Source of the DNA: Malania oleifera
Taxonomy: Eukaryota; Streptophyta; Magnoliopsida; Santalales; Ximeniaceae
Direction: 5' to 3'
Assembly (NCBI RefSeq): GCF_029873635.1
Contig: NC_080423.1
Span: forward strand, 99,510,991 to 99,574,990
DNA: 64,000 nt
The position numbers and the translations under genes are program-made. This document shows positions 38,907-48,706 of the stretch, piece by piece. Every line of letters starts with the position of its first letter. The first letter of the stretch is position 1. The notes below the pieces were generated by a model that was not told the DNA's origin, ran no database searches, and saw only the letters and a list, made by a program, of their open reading frames with translations.

Positions 38907-39430
38907 AAATGGTTTTAATGTTGTGATAATGATTTGAAAATTTATTTAAAATGATATCCATATACTTCATGTTAGCCACACGTTGTGTTTAATATATTGT
39001 TTCTTCCCTTACTGAGATGTGTCTCACCCGAATATGAATTTATTTTTTTCAGGATTTCCTTGAAATTGAGCTTTGAGAGTTCGAGGTTTTTATAACATTA
39101 TTGGAAAATAGAAAAAGAAAATGGTATATTTCTATGTTAATTTTAGGGAATGTAAATATTTATATTTTATGTCTTAATGTTTTAAGACTGTTGAGTAAGG
39201 AATGATTGTGAAAATACTGAAATGTTTTGGGAGTTATGTAGATTTATGAAAATGCAGGTGATTTATGATTTATTATGGATTATAGTTAGAATTAGTATAC
39301 TCTGGTATTATGTTATATGGAGATTATGTTTATGTTTTCCACTACGTATATTATGGATTATAGATTATCAGGATTTTATTAGGTATATCGTGCTGAACCC
39401 GGGTTTAAGGGTTCGGGGCATTACAGTGCC

Positions 39431-40142
39431 CCTTTTTCCCGCACTTAAAATACCATACGTCGTTCCTTTTCCTAAAATTGAACCGAGCCTTATTATTACT
39501 CGATCTGCTCCTAAACTTGTTTCTCCCATGATCCTGGTTACCCTTCTCCTTGTGAATTCTCATTGCTGACCTTCTTCCTCTGATGAAAACCCAAAAGAGC
39601 ACTTGTGATATCCTCCAATTCCAGAGTTTCTTTTCCCCATGTTCTGTCTTAACCAAGTTTTCATTTGTAGGAAACGTAGGTAGGGAATTTAGCAGCATTA
39701 ACGCCATATCTTCATCTTCAAACTTCACATCAACCCACTTTAGATCATGACCAATGATCTAATTGAATACGCTGATGTGTTGATTCAGATCCAAACCCCC
39801 TGACATCTTAAGACCATACATTTTCTTTTTAAGATACAACCTTTTCTTCAATTACTTGGACATATACCGACTCTCTAGTTTCAGCCAAATTGTCGTCGGC
39901 TATTTCTCATCCTTGACGTGATACATCACGTCATCAGTTAGACAAAGCCTGATAGTCACCACAACCTTCACTTCCAATTCCTTCCAACTCATCTCGTCCA
40001 TCTCTTCGAACTGTCTTCTATATAGTGCCTTCACCATACCCTACTGCACTAACATGTCCTTAACCCTCCTTTGCCAAAATCTGAAATTTCCTGATCTGTC
40101 AAACTTGACAATGTCAAACTTAGCAAAAGAAATCTTAGCCAT
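39431..40142 (-). pseudogene. Copia F gag (broken)
   Basis: The minus-strand ATG at 40142 opens MAKISFAKFDIVKFD and FRFWQRRVKDMLVQ, the typical N-terminus of a copia capsid (UBN2-type). After stops, 39728-39431 gives a glycine/arginine-poor basic region (RNKFRSRSSNNKARF) and the start of the zinc knuckle FKCGKKGH, where element B inserted. The remaining knuckle residues lie at 29340-29387. Confidence 0.85.
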
Positions 40143-40168
40143 TGTAGCTAATAACATTGATACCAATT

Positions 40169-40309
40169 TGTTGTGCAAATCAATACGTAGCAAAAACAAA
40201 CCCCAATCATGTAATGTAGCAACCAACGATGAAAAATACGAAAATAACAATCACACACAGATAATAAGGAAAACAAATAAGCAATGACACAAGAATTAAC
40301 GTGGTTCGG
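40169..40309 (-). repeat. Copia F 5' LTR, left part
   Basis: On the minus strand this is the end of the 5' LTR (ends GCACAACA at 40169), followed by the primer-binding region ending ATTGGTATCAATG (40167-40155). The rest of the LTR resumes at 44550-44953 beyond the chromovirus insertion. Matches 21615-21750. Confidence 0.88.
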
Positions 40310-40828
40310 TGTCACGGTCCGCCTTTTTCACACCGTTGTGAAGGGCCGTGCGGCGCTAGCTAAAGCACTCTTGCTTAACTAGCCAGCCTTTTGTTTACCA
40401 ACATTCATCCACGGAACACTTTCATTAACATTCAATCAGATAGCAGCGGAAATTATAATCAATTCATGAAAGCCGTGGCAACCAAGCAGTAAATATTGAA
40501 GCAAACGTAATTCATTAACAAATCCTCCGTTGACATGTTGTACTTAGCGAGGGAGGCAAGTAGGCTAAGCACGTTGACAATTGCTAGTGAGTTTACAATG
40601 ATTGATGAACACTCACCCTCCCCTAAAGAGCTTTCTAGGCCATTCTCACTCTAGCACTAGGAAACATCAAAGTGACCGAGGAGTCATACTGCCTTATTTG
40701 GCTTACAATGAAAGAAATACTAGAAAATAACCCTACACTAGTATTTACATGATGGAAACCCATCCCAAACACACGAGATAAGCGGTCATAGGCAAGCATA
40801 ATGCCCTGAACAAGCTTAGCCCGTGACA
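40310..40828 (-). repeat. Chromovirus 3' LTR
   Basis: 519 bp, TGTCACGGGC ... GGACCGTGACA on the minus strand. Same sequence as 44025-44544 apart from one missing T in the run near 40590. It contains the last 64 codons and stop of the polyprotein. Confidence 0.95.
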
Positions 40829-43800
40829 TTCTCCCCCCACTTATGCGGTCGACGGCCTCGTAGACTTTTGGCGATAGGTACACTTCAACTTTGTCCACGA
40901 ATGGCTTCAAATCTTCCGTAGAAATCCAGCTGATTTCTTTGTCATCAAGGCGCTTCCACTTCACTAGGAACTTCTGCCGCTTCTTCCTTGAGGATATGAA
41001 CTTTCTGCCTGCAAGGATCTCTTCAACATCATGTCTGTCAGGTTGCACTGTCTTCAACTCTACGCTGTTTGACTGACTTCTGCTCAGGTCGTTGGTGTTG
41101 GCGTTGAATGGCTTGAGGCAATTGACATGAAATTGCGGTTTTCTCTGCTGATCTGCCCACTTCTTCATCTGCTTAGAAGCTTTATCCAGATAGGCTTGGG
41201 CAAAGTCTGCATTTTGTCTCCCTTCACTGGTGAAGATGTATGCCTTAGGACTCTTTCGTCTGTACGGCTCGCCCACTGTGTGAGGTAACAGCGGCAGCTG
41301 GTCTATAACAAGCTCAAAAGGGCTCTTTTTGGTTGTTGAGCGCCTTTGGGCGTTGCCACAGAATGGAGCCACATCAAGTAGTTGCACGCCATTCTTCCGG
41401 TTGTCATTGACACAATGGCGCAAGTACTCATCTAGTAGCTCTCTGAATCTCTTCATCTGTTCGTCTGTCTGTCGATGATAACTCGAAGAGATGTCAAGGT
41501 GTGACCTGAATATCCTGAAAAACTCTGTTAAGAAGTTGTCAGTGAACATTAAATCTTGGTCACAAATAATAACTTGGGGAAAACCCCAAAGTTTCACAAT
41601 AGTCACAAGGAACAATTGTGTCGTCCCCTCTGCCGAACAGTACTTTGGTGCGGCCATGAAAGTACCATACTTCTTCCGCTCCCCCTTGTCTTGTTGGCAA
41701 GTGAGACAAGTTTTGGTATAATCAACCACATCATCCCGCGTGTGCGGCCAATAATACCTTCCCAGTAGTCCTGTCATTGGAGTCATTCTCCGCGAATACC
41801 CCTTAACGAACTTCCTGCAGCATCCAGTAAGGCCAAGAAAGGAACGCAACTCCTTCACTGTCGTGGGGATCTTCCGTTCTTGAACCATCCTTACCTTCTC
41901 CATACCCCTCCGGATACGACCTTGTTCAACGACTTGACCAAGGAATTTGTTGCTCCGCCGAGCGAAAGAGAAATTCTCCTTCTTCAAATTCAGACTGTTT
42001 CCCTTCAGCCCGTCGAACACCTTCCGTAGATGCTCTTCATGTTTCCTCTGAAACGACACCGATGCTCCCAACGGTGTTTTGGAAGGGCGAACACATCCCG
42101 CTTCCACTTCATCAAGCTGTTTCCCCAACTCTACTATCTCTCTAGGCGCAATCCAACATGGCCTTTTAGCAGGTGGTTTCACTCCTGATAACAACTTGAT
42201 CTCTTGCTCCACAGTCCGTCGTGAAGGCAAATTTTGAGGCAGCTTATCCGGCAACACCTCCTTATCCTCATCCAACACCGCTTGGATGGTCGTAGGCTCC
42301 AGCTCTTGGCCTACTTCTTTGTCTACCACCACCGTGGCTAGACGTGTCTGCTCACCCTGACCCAATCCTTCATTGAGTTGTATGGCTGAAAGGGACTTCC
42401 CTTCGTCTCCTTTCGTTGCAACGACTTGCACCATGCACGAGTGATCTCCCATCAGACACAGGGAACCAGCCGAAGGCATCAGCACTGCCCTCGTCCCCAT
42501 TAGGAACTCCATTCCTAGAATGACTGGATAGTCATCCAATGGCACCGCTGTGAAATTCGCATGACCTTCCCACTGTCCAAGCTTTATCACCACTTGCTTG
42601 GCTACTCCCAGAGTAGGCTGGGCTACAGAGTTAACTGCTTTCACGCGTCCTGTATCCTTCTCTAAGGATAAGTTGAGTCTTCCTGCTTCCAACTGCGAAA
42701 CAAAATTATGAGTAGCTCCCGTATCCACCATAGCGCGAGTACTCTTCCCATTTATCCTCAAGTCCACAAACATTAACCCTTTTGCTCGTGTAACTTTCGG
42801 TATTTTGGTCTGCTTTTCCAATGCGTTCACTAACCGCACTGAACCCACCCTCGGGGCTTCATCCTCTTCCCCATCGTCTTCCACTGCCTGTTCTACAATG
42901 GAAGCCTGTAAGGCATTAAGTGATGCTTTGTGAGGGCACTCAAAAACTCTATGAGGACCTCGACACAAGAAACACTCAATTTTACTCTTCCCCTTTCCAT
43001 TGGGTGTGTTGAACCCTCGAGACGACGAAGCTTCCTGTGAGGTTGATGAACTAGGGTCGGCTCCCCCACTCTTGGGTTTGCCATTCTTGAAAGACTTTCC
43101 ACCGTTTCCCTCTCCGCCAAACCGTTTGGACGAAGTGGTCTCATCACCAGCGTAGTCTGTCAAGCGTTCTGCAGCCGCTTGTGCAGTTGACAAGTCTTGA
43201 ACCCTTTGTCTATGAAGTTCAGTTCTTGCCCACGGTTTCATCCCCTCTAGAAAATAGAACAACTTGTCCTTCTCCGACATATCCCGAATATCCAACATTA
43301 AAGCAGAAAATTGTTTCACATATTCACTGATTGAACCCGTATGCTTGAGATCTCTCAGTTTTCTCCTTGCATTATACTCAACGTTCTCAGGAAAGAATTG
43401 GGCCTTGAGCTCTCTCCTCAAGTCTGCCCAACTATCAATCACACAGTTTCCATTTTCAATTTCTCTGTACTTGGTACGCCACCACAGTTTGGCATCACCA
43501 ACCAAGTACATTGTTGCAGTATCCACCTTTGCCTGTTCTGAGGCCATCCTCACAACACGAAAGTACTGCTCCACATCAAACAAGAAGTTCTCTAACTCCT
43601 TGGCATCTCGGGCACCCCCATACGTCCTGGGTTCTGGCACCTTGGTCTTGCTAACTCCCGGAGTGTTGGAGTTCCCCATAGCAAGAACCATCACATTTAC
43701 CTTTGCATCCAGATCTGCCATCCGGGCTTGCAAAGTTTCCACAGTGTGGTGAAAGTCCTCTGACATGTCGCCTATCAAACCTGCTTGATGTTTTTGTGAT

Positions 43801-43916
43801 CCCCTCACTTCATCAACAAGTTCTCTCATCTGGGCCACCTCCGCGGCCATAGTGTTGGTTGACTCTTCAACCTGTGCTTCCAGCACGCTGATCCTCTCAG
43901 CATTGTTTGGTGCCAT
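40635..43916 (-). CDS. Gag-Pol polyprotein with in-frame loss of RT core and RNase H, keeps chromodomain
   Basis: A single open frame of 1093 codons from the ATG at 43916. Residues 1-310 are Gag with an N-terminal coiled coil and the capsid region (LWWRTKYREIE, WADLRRELKAQFFP). A zinc knuckle, CFLCRGPHRVFECP, lies at about 315. Protease DTGATHNFV lies at about 400. RT begins (PCWIAPREIVEL, about 590), but the palm with its catalytic YxDD is gone: SVSFQRK runs directly into HEEHLRKVF (about 627). The RT end and connection follow (ELRSFLGLTGCCRKF), then GLLGR joins YYWPHTRDDV of the integrase zinc region, so RNase H is missing. Integrase is also shortened (GFPQVIICDQD kept). A chromodomain lies near 964-1004 (KFLVKWKRLDDKEISW). 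The last 64 codons lie in the LTR. No stop or frameshift interrupts the deleted chain. Confidence 0.93.
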   Translation of the reverse strand: MAPNNAERISVLEAQVEESTNTMAAEVAQMRELVDEVRGSQKHQAGLIGDMSEDFHHTVETLQARMADLDAKVNVMVLAMGNSNTPGVSKTKVPEPRTYGGARDAKELENFLFDVEQYFRVVRMASEQAKVDTATMYLVGDAKLWWRTKYREIENGNCVIDSWADLRRELKAQFFPENVEYNARRKLRDLKHTGSISEYVKQFSALMLDIRDMSEKDKLFYFLEGMKPWARTELHRQRVQDLSTAQAAAERLTDYAGDETTSSKRFGGEGNGGKSFKNGKPKSGGADPSSSTSQEASSSRGFNTPNGKGKSKIECFLCRGPHRVFECPHKASLNALQASIVEQAVEDDGEEDEAPRVGSVRLVNALEKQTKIPKVTRAKGLMFVDLRINGKSTRAMVDTGATHNFVSQLEAGRLNLSLEKDTGRVKAVNSVAQPTLGVAKQVVIKLGQWEGHANFTAVPLDDYPVILGMEFLMGTRAVLMPSAGSLCLMGDHSCMVQVVATKGDEGKSLSAIQLNEGLGQGEQTRLATVVVDKEVGQELEPTTIQAVLDEDKEVLPDKLPQNLPSRRTVEQEIKLLSGVKPPAKRPCWIAPREIVELGKQLDEVEAGCVRPSKTPLGASVSFQRKHEEHLRKVFDGLKGNSLNLKKENFSFARRSNKFLGQVVEQGRIRRGMEKVRMVQERKIPTTVKELRSFLGLTGCCRKFVKGYSRRMTPMTGLLGRYYWPHTRDDVVDYTKTCLTCQQDKGERKKYGTFMAAPKYCSAEGTTQLFLVTIVKLWGFPQVIICDQDLMFTDNFLTEFFRIFRSHLDISSSYHRQTDEQMKRFRELLDEYLRHCVNDNRKNGVQLLDVAPFCGNAQRRSTTKKSPFELVIDQLPLLPHTVGEPYRRKSPKAYIFTSEGRQNADFAQAYLDKASKQMKKWADQQRKPQFHVNCLKPFNANTNDLSRSQSNSVELKTVQPDRHDVEEILAGRKFISSRKKRQKFLVKWKRLDDKEISWISTEDLKPFVDKVEVYLSPKVYEAVDRISGGRMSRAKLVQGIMLAYDRLSRVFGMGFHHVNTSVGLFSSISFIVSQIRQYDSSVTLMFPSARVRMA

Positions 43917-44024
43917 GGTCACTTACCAAAGCTTTCCAAACCCAACAACGAAGGCAAACGAATTCACGTAGCAACTCAACCTTGGGCTCTCACCAAGTGT
44001 CACCGACTTGTCTCTGATACCAAA

Positions 44025-44544
44025 TGTCACGGTCCGCCTTTTTCACACCGTTGTGAAGGGCCGTGCGGCGCTAGCTAAAGCACTCTTGCTTAACTAGCCA
44101 GCCTTTTGTTTACCAACATTCATCCACGGAACACTTTCATTAACATTCAATCAGATAGCAGCGGAAATTATAATCAATTCATGAAAGCCGTGGCAACCAA
44201 GCAGTAAATATTGAAGCAAACGTAATTCATTAACAAATCCTCCGTTGACATGTTGTACTTAGCGAGGGAGGCAAGTAGGCTAAGCACGTTGACAATTGCT
44301 AGTGAGTTTTACAATGATTGATGAACACTCACCCTCCCCTAAAGAGCTTTCTAGGCCATTCTCACTCTAGCACTAGGAAACATCAAAGTGACCGAGGAGT
44401 CATACTGCCTTATTTGGCTTACAATGAAAGAAATACTAGAAAATAACCCTACACTAGTATTTACATGATGGAAACCCATCCCAAACACACGAGATAAGCG
44501 GTCATAGGCAAGCATAATGCCCTGAACAAGCTTAGCCCGTGACA
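44025..44544 (-). repeat. Chromovirus 5' LTR
   Basis: 520 bp. Three bases separate it from the primer-binding site (44022-44011). The 64-codon open frame at 44545-44351 is the LTR copy of the polyprotein tail and not a separate gene. Confidence 0.95.
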
Positions 44545-44549
44545 TTCGG

Positions 44550-44953
44550 CAATGTTCCTACGTCCACAAGAGCAAGCGGTGGCTGATTTTCATTATCATC
44601 TCAAAACCAGGGTTACAACATTGTATATATGCTAACACATACAAAGGAATTTAAAAGTTTCCCAAATACCCTTGTATCAATCCTCGAAGGTTTTGCCTTC
44701 GAATCCCCAGCCTACTGATTTTTCCAATTAAAAACTCAAAAACAGCGCGGGACAAAACCTTCAATGGTTTAAGCAAATCGTTGACGATTTCTTACTAAGA
44801 CTAAAACCGTCGATGATTTCAAACAAAATGTCGATGGTTTCTTCCCAAGACTAAACTGTCGATGTAACTTCTTGCAACCCGACTTCCTTATTTTTCCTTA
44901 GCATGCTTTTCCTGTGCATGTGTTTCACTCAATATGAGTCATATACTCCAACA
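44550..44953 (-). repeat. Copia F 5' LTR, right part
   Basis: The beginning of the 5' LTR on the minus strand (TGTTGGAGTATATGAC at 44953). 44755-44870 carries five CGTCGATGGTTT / TTGACGATTT-type motifs, as in the 3' LTR. The target-site copy AATTG follows at 44954-44958. Confidence 0.9.
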
Positions 44954-44958
44954 AATTG

Positions 44959-45832
44959 CTTTCAATCTAGATATTTGCAAATCTAATATTAGAGGTAACC
45001 ATTAAAGTCTCTTATTCAGTTCTAGATAATACTAGAGTTCTATTAGGATTGAGACCTAAAAAAATGATACTTTGCTTTGTCTCTTATAATTAATAAATCT
45101 AATAGAAACTGAAAATAAAAATCAACTATTAGAAACAAATGTTGACACAATGCGGCAAAAAGAAAACTTTTATTACTCCTATTATGACAAAGAGAAAGTG
45201 AGAGAATGATGAGTCTTTTTTTTTTTTTTTTTTTGGAGTGGTTGTGGGGGAGAGGATTTAGAGAAAAAAGACAAATCTAGATTTTAAAAGAAATAAAATC
45301 ATCACAATCACATGAAAATATTTAATATAAAATAAAAAATGTCAATAAAAACAAACTATACTATGTATAAAAGTATTAATGGTTTTTCAAATCATTTTAA
45401 TATAAACTATCTTTATACTTTAAAAGTAAGACAAAATATTCCTAAAAGAAAGTAAATTAATTAGAGCAATTTTGTCATATTAGGTCCTATATTTCAAAGC
45501 CTAATCATGTCCTTGTTTCTATTGTCATAATTATATCTTGTGATTAATTTTGAATTTTATAATTTTAAATTATATACAAATTTTTTTGAAATAACTTTGA
45601 AAACCCATATTTCGATATTTGTAAAGTTCATTGCAATAATATATTATTAATTTATTTTTTAAAAATCTCCAAACATTTATTAAGATTATAAGAATATTTT
45701 ACACAAATACATTCAATACTAATCAATCTTCACTCCTAAGAATAAAAAATCAACCTAATCAAATTCACTTGAACGATTTATTCATGAGTAAATGAAATGA
45801 AATAAAATTAGTCTTCACATTTTGCTGTGTAG

Positions 45833-45867
<35 letters not shown>

Positions 45868-45891
45868 AGTGGAGAGAAATGTTTCTGTATC
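44959..45891. other. Host or unassigned AT-rich spacer
   Basis: No gene or known repeat recognised. It contains a T tract (45212-45234) and a GA tract (45838-45866) that precedes the region homologous to the P450 5' flank. It was contiguous with sequence left of 21614 before copia F inserted. Confidence 0.6.
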
Positions 45892-46211
45892 GTATTGGTT
45901 TATTGTTCACATTGACGAAAGCAAAATCTAGCAATTGGATATTCTTCTTACAATAGGAAAAATCTAAAGGCAGCGGACGACTTTTAGCATTACTTTACCC
46001 GCAAGAAAGAAAGACTAATCACCGACTAGTTTTTTTTAATCGCTGAAATGTGAATTATACTTTGGTTATATGCTGTTTTACTTTTGATTCATTCCGACAA
46101 AGAAAAAGAGAAGGAAGTTTTATCTAGACAGTGAGATCAAAATGACAATAAGGAACATGATTCGAAAAAAAGAACAGGTAATGAAAATGAGAGAATCAGG
46201 GAGCAATGATT
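45892..46211 (+). pseudogene. CYP72A fragment: 5' flank fused to intron 3 and exon 4
   Basis: 45892-46005 matches the P450 5' flank at about 14895-15025 (TTGGTTTATTG, CACATTGACGAAA, CCGCAAGAAA). 46019-46086 matches intron 3 before exon 4 of the P450 (GTGAATTATACTTTGGTTAT). 46087-46211 matches the first 125 bases of exon 4 and still encodes [17 protein letters not shown] and ESGSND. The splice acceptor TTTAG reads TTTTG. Exons 1-3 are deleted, and at 46211 exon 4 is cut by copia G. This is a dead paralogue of the gene at 15159-17396, showing that the locus once held at least two CYP72A copies. Confidence 0.9.
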
Positions 46212-46735
46212 TGTTAATAAAATCATATCGAAAATATAAATTATTCAAAATGCAAACATTTTAGAATAGTATTTCAAAAATCCTAAAATCTACATCATGG
46301 TAGATCATTAAGGTTTATTAATTCGGGTAAAGTACCTTGATCCATTGAGAACGGTCGTCTACTGTTGCGGAAATCTTAAGATGTCCTACGACGACAACCA
46401 ATCAAGACTGGACGAACGCAAGTATGATGAGGTGGTTTGTGATCTTTTTCAACTAATTCACCTTAGTTCCTCTATGGGATTGCCGTTTCTCTTTCATATG
46501 GGGAGAAGAGAGACTGTGTGATTTGGTATATTGAGGACCATAACCAAAAAGGTCTTCATATAGGGTTCCCATATTCCCCTAAAAATGGTTTCTACCTATT
46601 TTAATTCATATCAATTTGAGTAATTTATGGGATTGTCAAATAAAATAGATCACATAATCTTAGCCCATATTAAATAACCAATATATGATTGATTAAGAAA
46701 TATATGTTGCCCAATATAGGAAATATTTCCTAACA
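46212..46735 (-). repeat. Copia G 3' LTR
   Basis: 524 bp. On the minus strand it starts TGTTAGGAAATATTTCC after the tract GCCCAAGTGGGAGAT (46750-46736) and ends CGATATGATTTTATTAACA. It abuts P450 exon 4 sequence at 46211. About 470 bp of non-coding copia 3' UTR follow to the right (46751-47207). Confidence 0.88.
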
Positions 46736-47207
46736 ATCTCCCACTTGGGCTACATATTATTTCTGAAACAATTATATCACAAAATTCTTTAGGCGCACAT
46801 CTGTTAGCTATTTATCCTTAAATTTCTCCTTAAACAATCTAGTCCATTTCATATATTAGTAATGGAACGACCGCGATTTTTGTCTTAATATAGTCGTGAC
46901 TAAACCAAGATCATTGCCATACTAATACACTCAATGACATTGATCAAATATGGATGAGTAGCATGGAAATTACATGCAATGTGATCTCACACATGCCTAT
47001 TTCCAGTTGGTCCTTCTTTAGTTCTTTAGTGATGTCAATCCAAAATCCTTAATGTAATGCGAACATTGCACATAGAAAAACATAAGCAAGCAAAAAAATA
47101 GAATCTTAAACCATCACACTTTATTCTGCAGAAAAACCTGAATAATCCAATGCCCAAAGTAAGACATATAGAACATGAAAAATGACTCCCACTAAACCAA
47201 GATATTA

Positions 47208-47668
47208 TCAAAAGATAAAACCCATATGAGCAGTGTGCTCATGAAAGGCCTTAGGCATTAAGCCCTTAGTTAATAGGTCAGCCAGCATAGATTCTATTCC
47301 TATATGTTCTATGGAAATTTGTCTATTTTTATTTTTCTCCTTAATAACTAGAAACTTGAGGTCGATAAACTTTGATTTCATCGAGCTCCTATTGTTATTG
47401 GAGTAAAGAACGACCGAGTTATTATTACAGTAAATCTTTAATGGTCTATCAATGCTATCTATCACATGGAGTCCTGTGACAAAGTTTTGTAGCCATATCC
47501 TGTGGTTGGACGCCTTATAATAAGTAATGAACTCCACAACCATGGTTGAAGGAGCTAAGAGAGTTTGCTTAGCAGACTTCCATAAGATAGCTCCTCCAGT
47601 CAACATAAATATGTAGCCTGAAGTGGAGCGTTTGCTATCCTAACATCCCACAAAATATGAGTCAGAAA
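47208..47668 (-). pseudogene. Copia G RNase H (part), near-intact
   Basis: 47606-47208 is an open 132-codon stretch: [63 protein letters not shown] and the end [16 protein letters not shown]. This is copia RNase H (usual motifs TAEAEY, CDN, KHIDIK, altered in detail). The N-terminal piece at 47668-47607 and 48706-48569 is split by the TRIM and by copia H. Confidence 0.85.
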
Positions 47669-48568
47669 TGTTGAGAGTTCCACTTGTGAAGTTTGTCCCA
47701 CATTGGAAAAAGTGAGTGTTTGATGGATGCTTATATACATGGTGTAGCCCAAGACCCAATGGGCTTAATATTTTGGGTCAAGTTGGTGCTCACCCATCTG
47801 TATCAAGCACACCTTTGGACTCCTCCGGTTTTAACAAGTGGTATCAGAGCTGATGGTTCATAATGCTGGGTGTGGGAGTGTGTGGCCGAGGCTAAGAAGG
47901 ATCATCTAAACTGCCAAGATGGATCCAAATTGGGTCAAGACGTGGGAGGTAGGATGGGTTTGGAGGCATGTGGAATGCAATCTGATGCACGTAAGGCGCC
48001 AGTGGTAAGGCCCATTTGAGCAACTTTTGGGGAATTGAGCTTGCTCCTATAAGGTAGACGGTTTCCGTTGAAGGGGGGAGTAGTTGGAACTCACAAGTGA
48101 GGGGAATATTGTAGAGAATTTCACTTGTGAGTTTGTCCCACATTGGAAAATTTGAGTGGATGATAGGTGCTTATATACATGGTTGGGCCCAAGACCCAAT
48201 AGGCTTAAGCTTTTGGGTCAAGTTGCTGTTCACCTATGTGTATCAAACCCACCCATGGACTCCTCCAGTGCTAACAAATTGTCGTAGAATTCATCCCTTA
48301 AGGGAGATGGCTTCCGTTCAAGGGGGAGCAGTTGAAACTCACATATGGTGGAGCTTTCGTTCAAGGGGGAGTAGTTGGAACTCAAAAGTGAGGGGGAGAT
48401 TGTTGAGAATTCCACTTGTGAAGTTTGTCCCACATTAGAAAAAGTGAGTGTTTATGGGTGCTTATATACATGGTGTAGCCCAAGACCCAATGGGCTTAAG
48501 CTTTTGGGTCAAGTTGGTGTTCACCCATGTGTATCAAACACACTTTTTGGACTCCTCCGATTTTAACA
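47669..48568 (+). mobile_element. TRIM retrotransposon with three LTRs in tandem
   Basis: LTR 1 47669-47836 (168 bp), interior 1 47837-48109 with primer-binding site TGGTATCAGAGC (47839-47850) and purine tract AAGGGGGGAG (48071-48080), LTR 2 48110-48276 (167 bp), interior 2 48277-48400, LTR 3 48401-48568 (168 bp). LTRs begin TGTTGAGA or TGTAGAGA and end TAACA. The whole is flanked by AGAAA (47664-47668 and 48569-48573), so the array is bounded by a single target duplication. It is non-coding and is inserted in copia G RNase H. Confidence 0.9.
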
Positions 48569-48706
48569 AGAAAATCCAATGACTTTTAAAGTGTCTGATC
48601 TCCAATAAGTGGGTATATAGTCTTTTGTTCTTCTCAAATAATGCATCACACGTTTTACCGCCTTCCAATGTTGCATGCTTGGATTACTCAAAAACCTGCC
48701 TAAGAG

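Larger units (their letters stand above)
29393..39425 (+). mobile_element. Element B: non-coding LTR retrotransposon with 2.6-kb LTRs and 0.5-kb interior
   Basis: A complete LTR element flanked by GTGCC (29388-29392 and 39426-39430). The 5' LTR is 29393-31967. The interior 31968-32471 starts with a tRNA-iMet primer-binding site TGGTATCAGAGCC (31971-31983) and ends in the purine-rich AAAGGATGGAAGAA. The 3' LTR is 32472-39425, itself split by solo LTRs at 34485-36988 and 37028-38906. The interior has no gag or pol, only short random frames, so transposition needs proteins supplied in trans. LTR 2.6 kb with interior 0.5 kb fits neither TRIM (short LTR) nor LARD (long interior). Confidence 0.9.
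40310..44544 (-). mobile_element. Young chromodomain gypsy element, non-autonomous
   Basis: A complete 4235-bp element: 3' LTR 40310-40828, polypurine tract (minus strand GTGGGGGGAGAA, 40840-40829), one long ORF (43916-40635), primer-binding site TGGTATCAGAGA (44022-44011) and 5' LTR 44025-44544. TTCGG flanks both sides (40305-40309; 44545-44549). The two LTRs (519 and 520 bp) read identical by eye except for one T in a T run, so insertion is recent. The ORF lacks the RT catalytic core and RNase H, so mobility needs a helper. It is inserted in the 5' LTR of copia F. Confidence 0.95.
21615..44953 (-). mobile_element. Copia F: complete copia element expanded to 23 kb by nested insertions
   Basis: The 3' LTR (21615-22143) and 5' LTR (40169-40309 plus 44550-44953) share sequence, and the whole is flanked by AATTG at 21610-21614 and 44954-44958. 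Minus-strand order from right to left is 5' LTR, primer-binding site (40167-40155), gag, GAG-pre-integrase, integrase, RT, RNase H, polypurine tract, 3' LTR. Four later elements interrupt it: 23073-25031, 25717-27650, 29393-39425 and 40310-44544. Removing them leaves about 5 kb, a normal copia length. Coding parts carry many stops, so it was dead before or soon after these insertions. Confidence 0.88.

Noticed and set aside
43264-43752. 162-codon plus-strand frame
   Set aside because: Antisense to the Gag part of the chromovirus ORF.
44351-44545. Separate 64-codon gene
   Set aside because: It is the LTR-encoded tail of the chromovirus polyprotein repeated in the other LTR.
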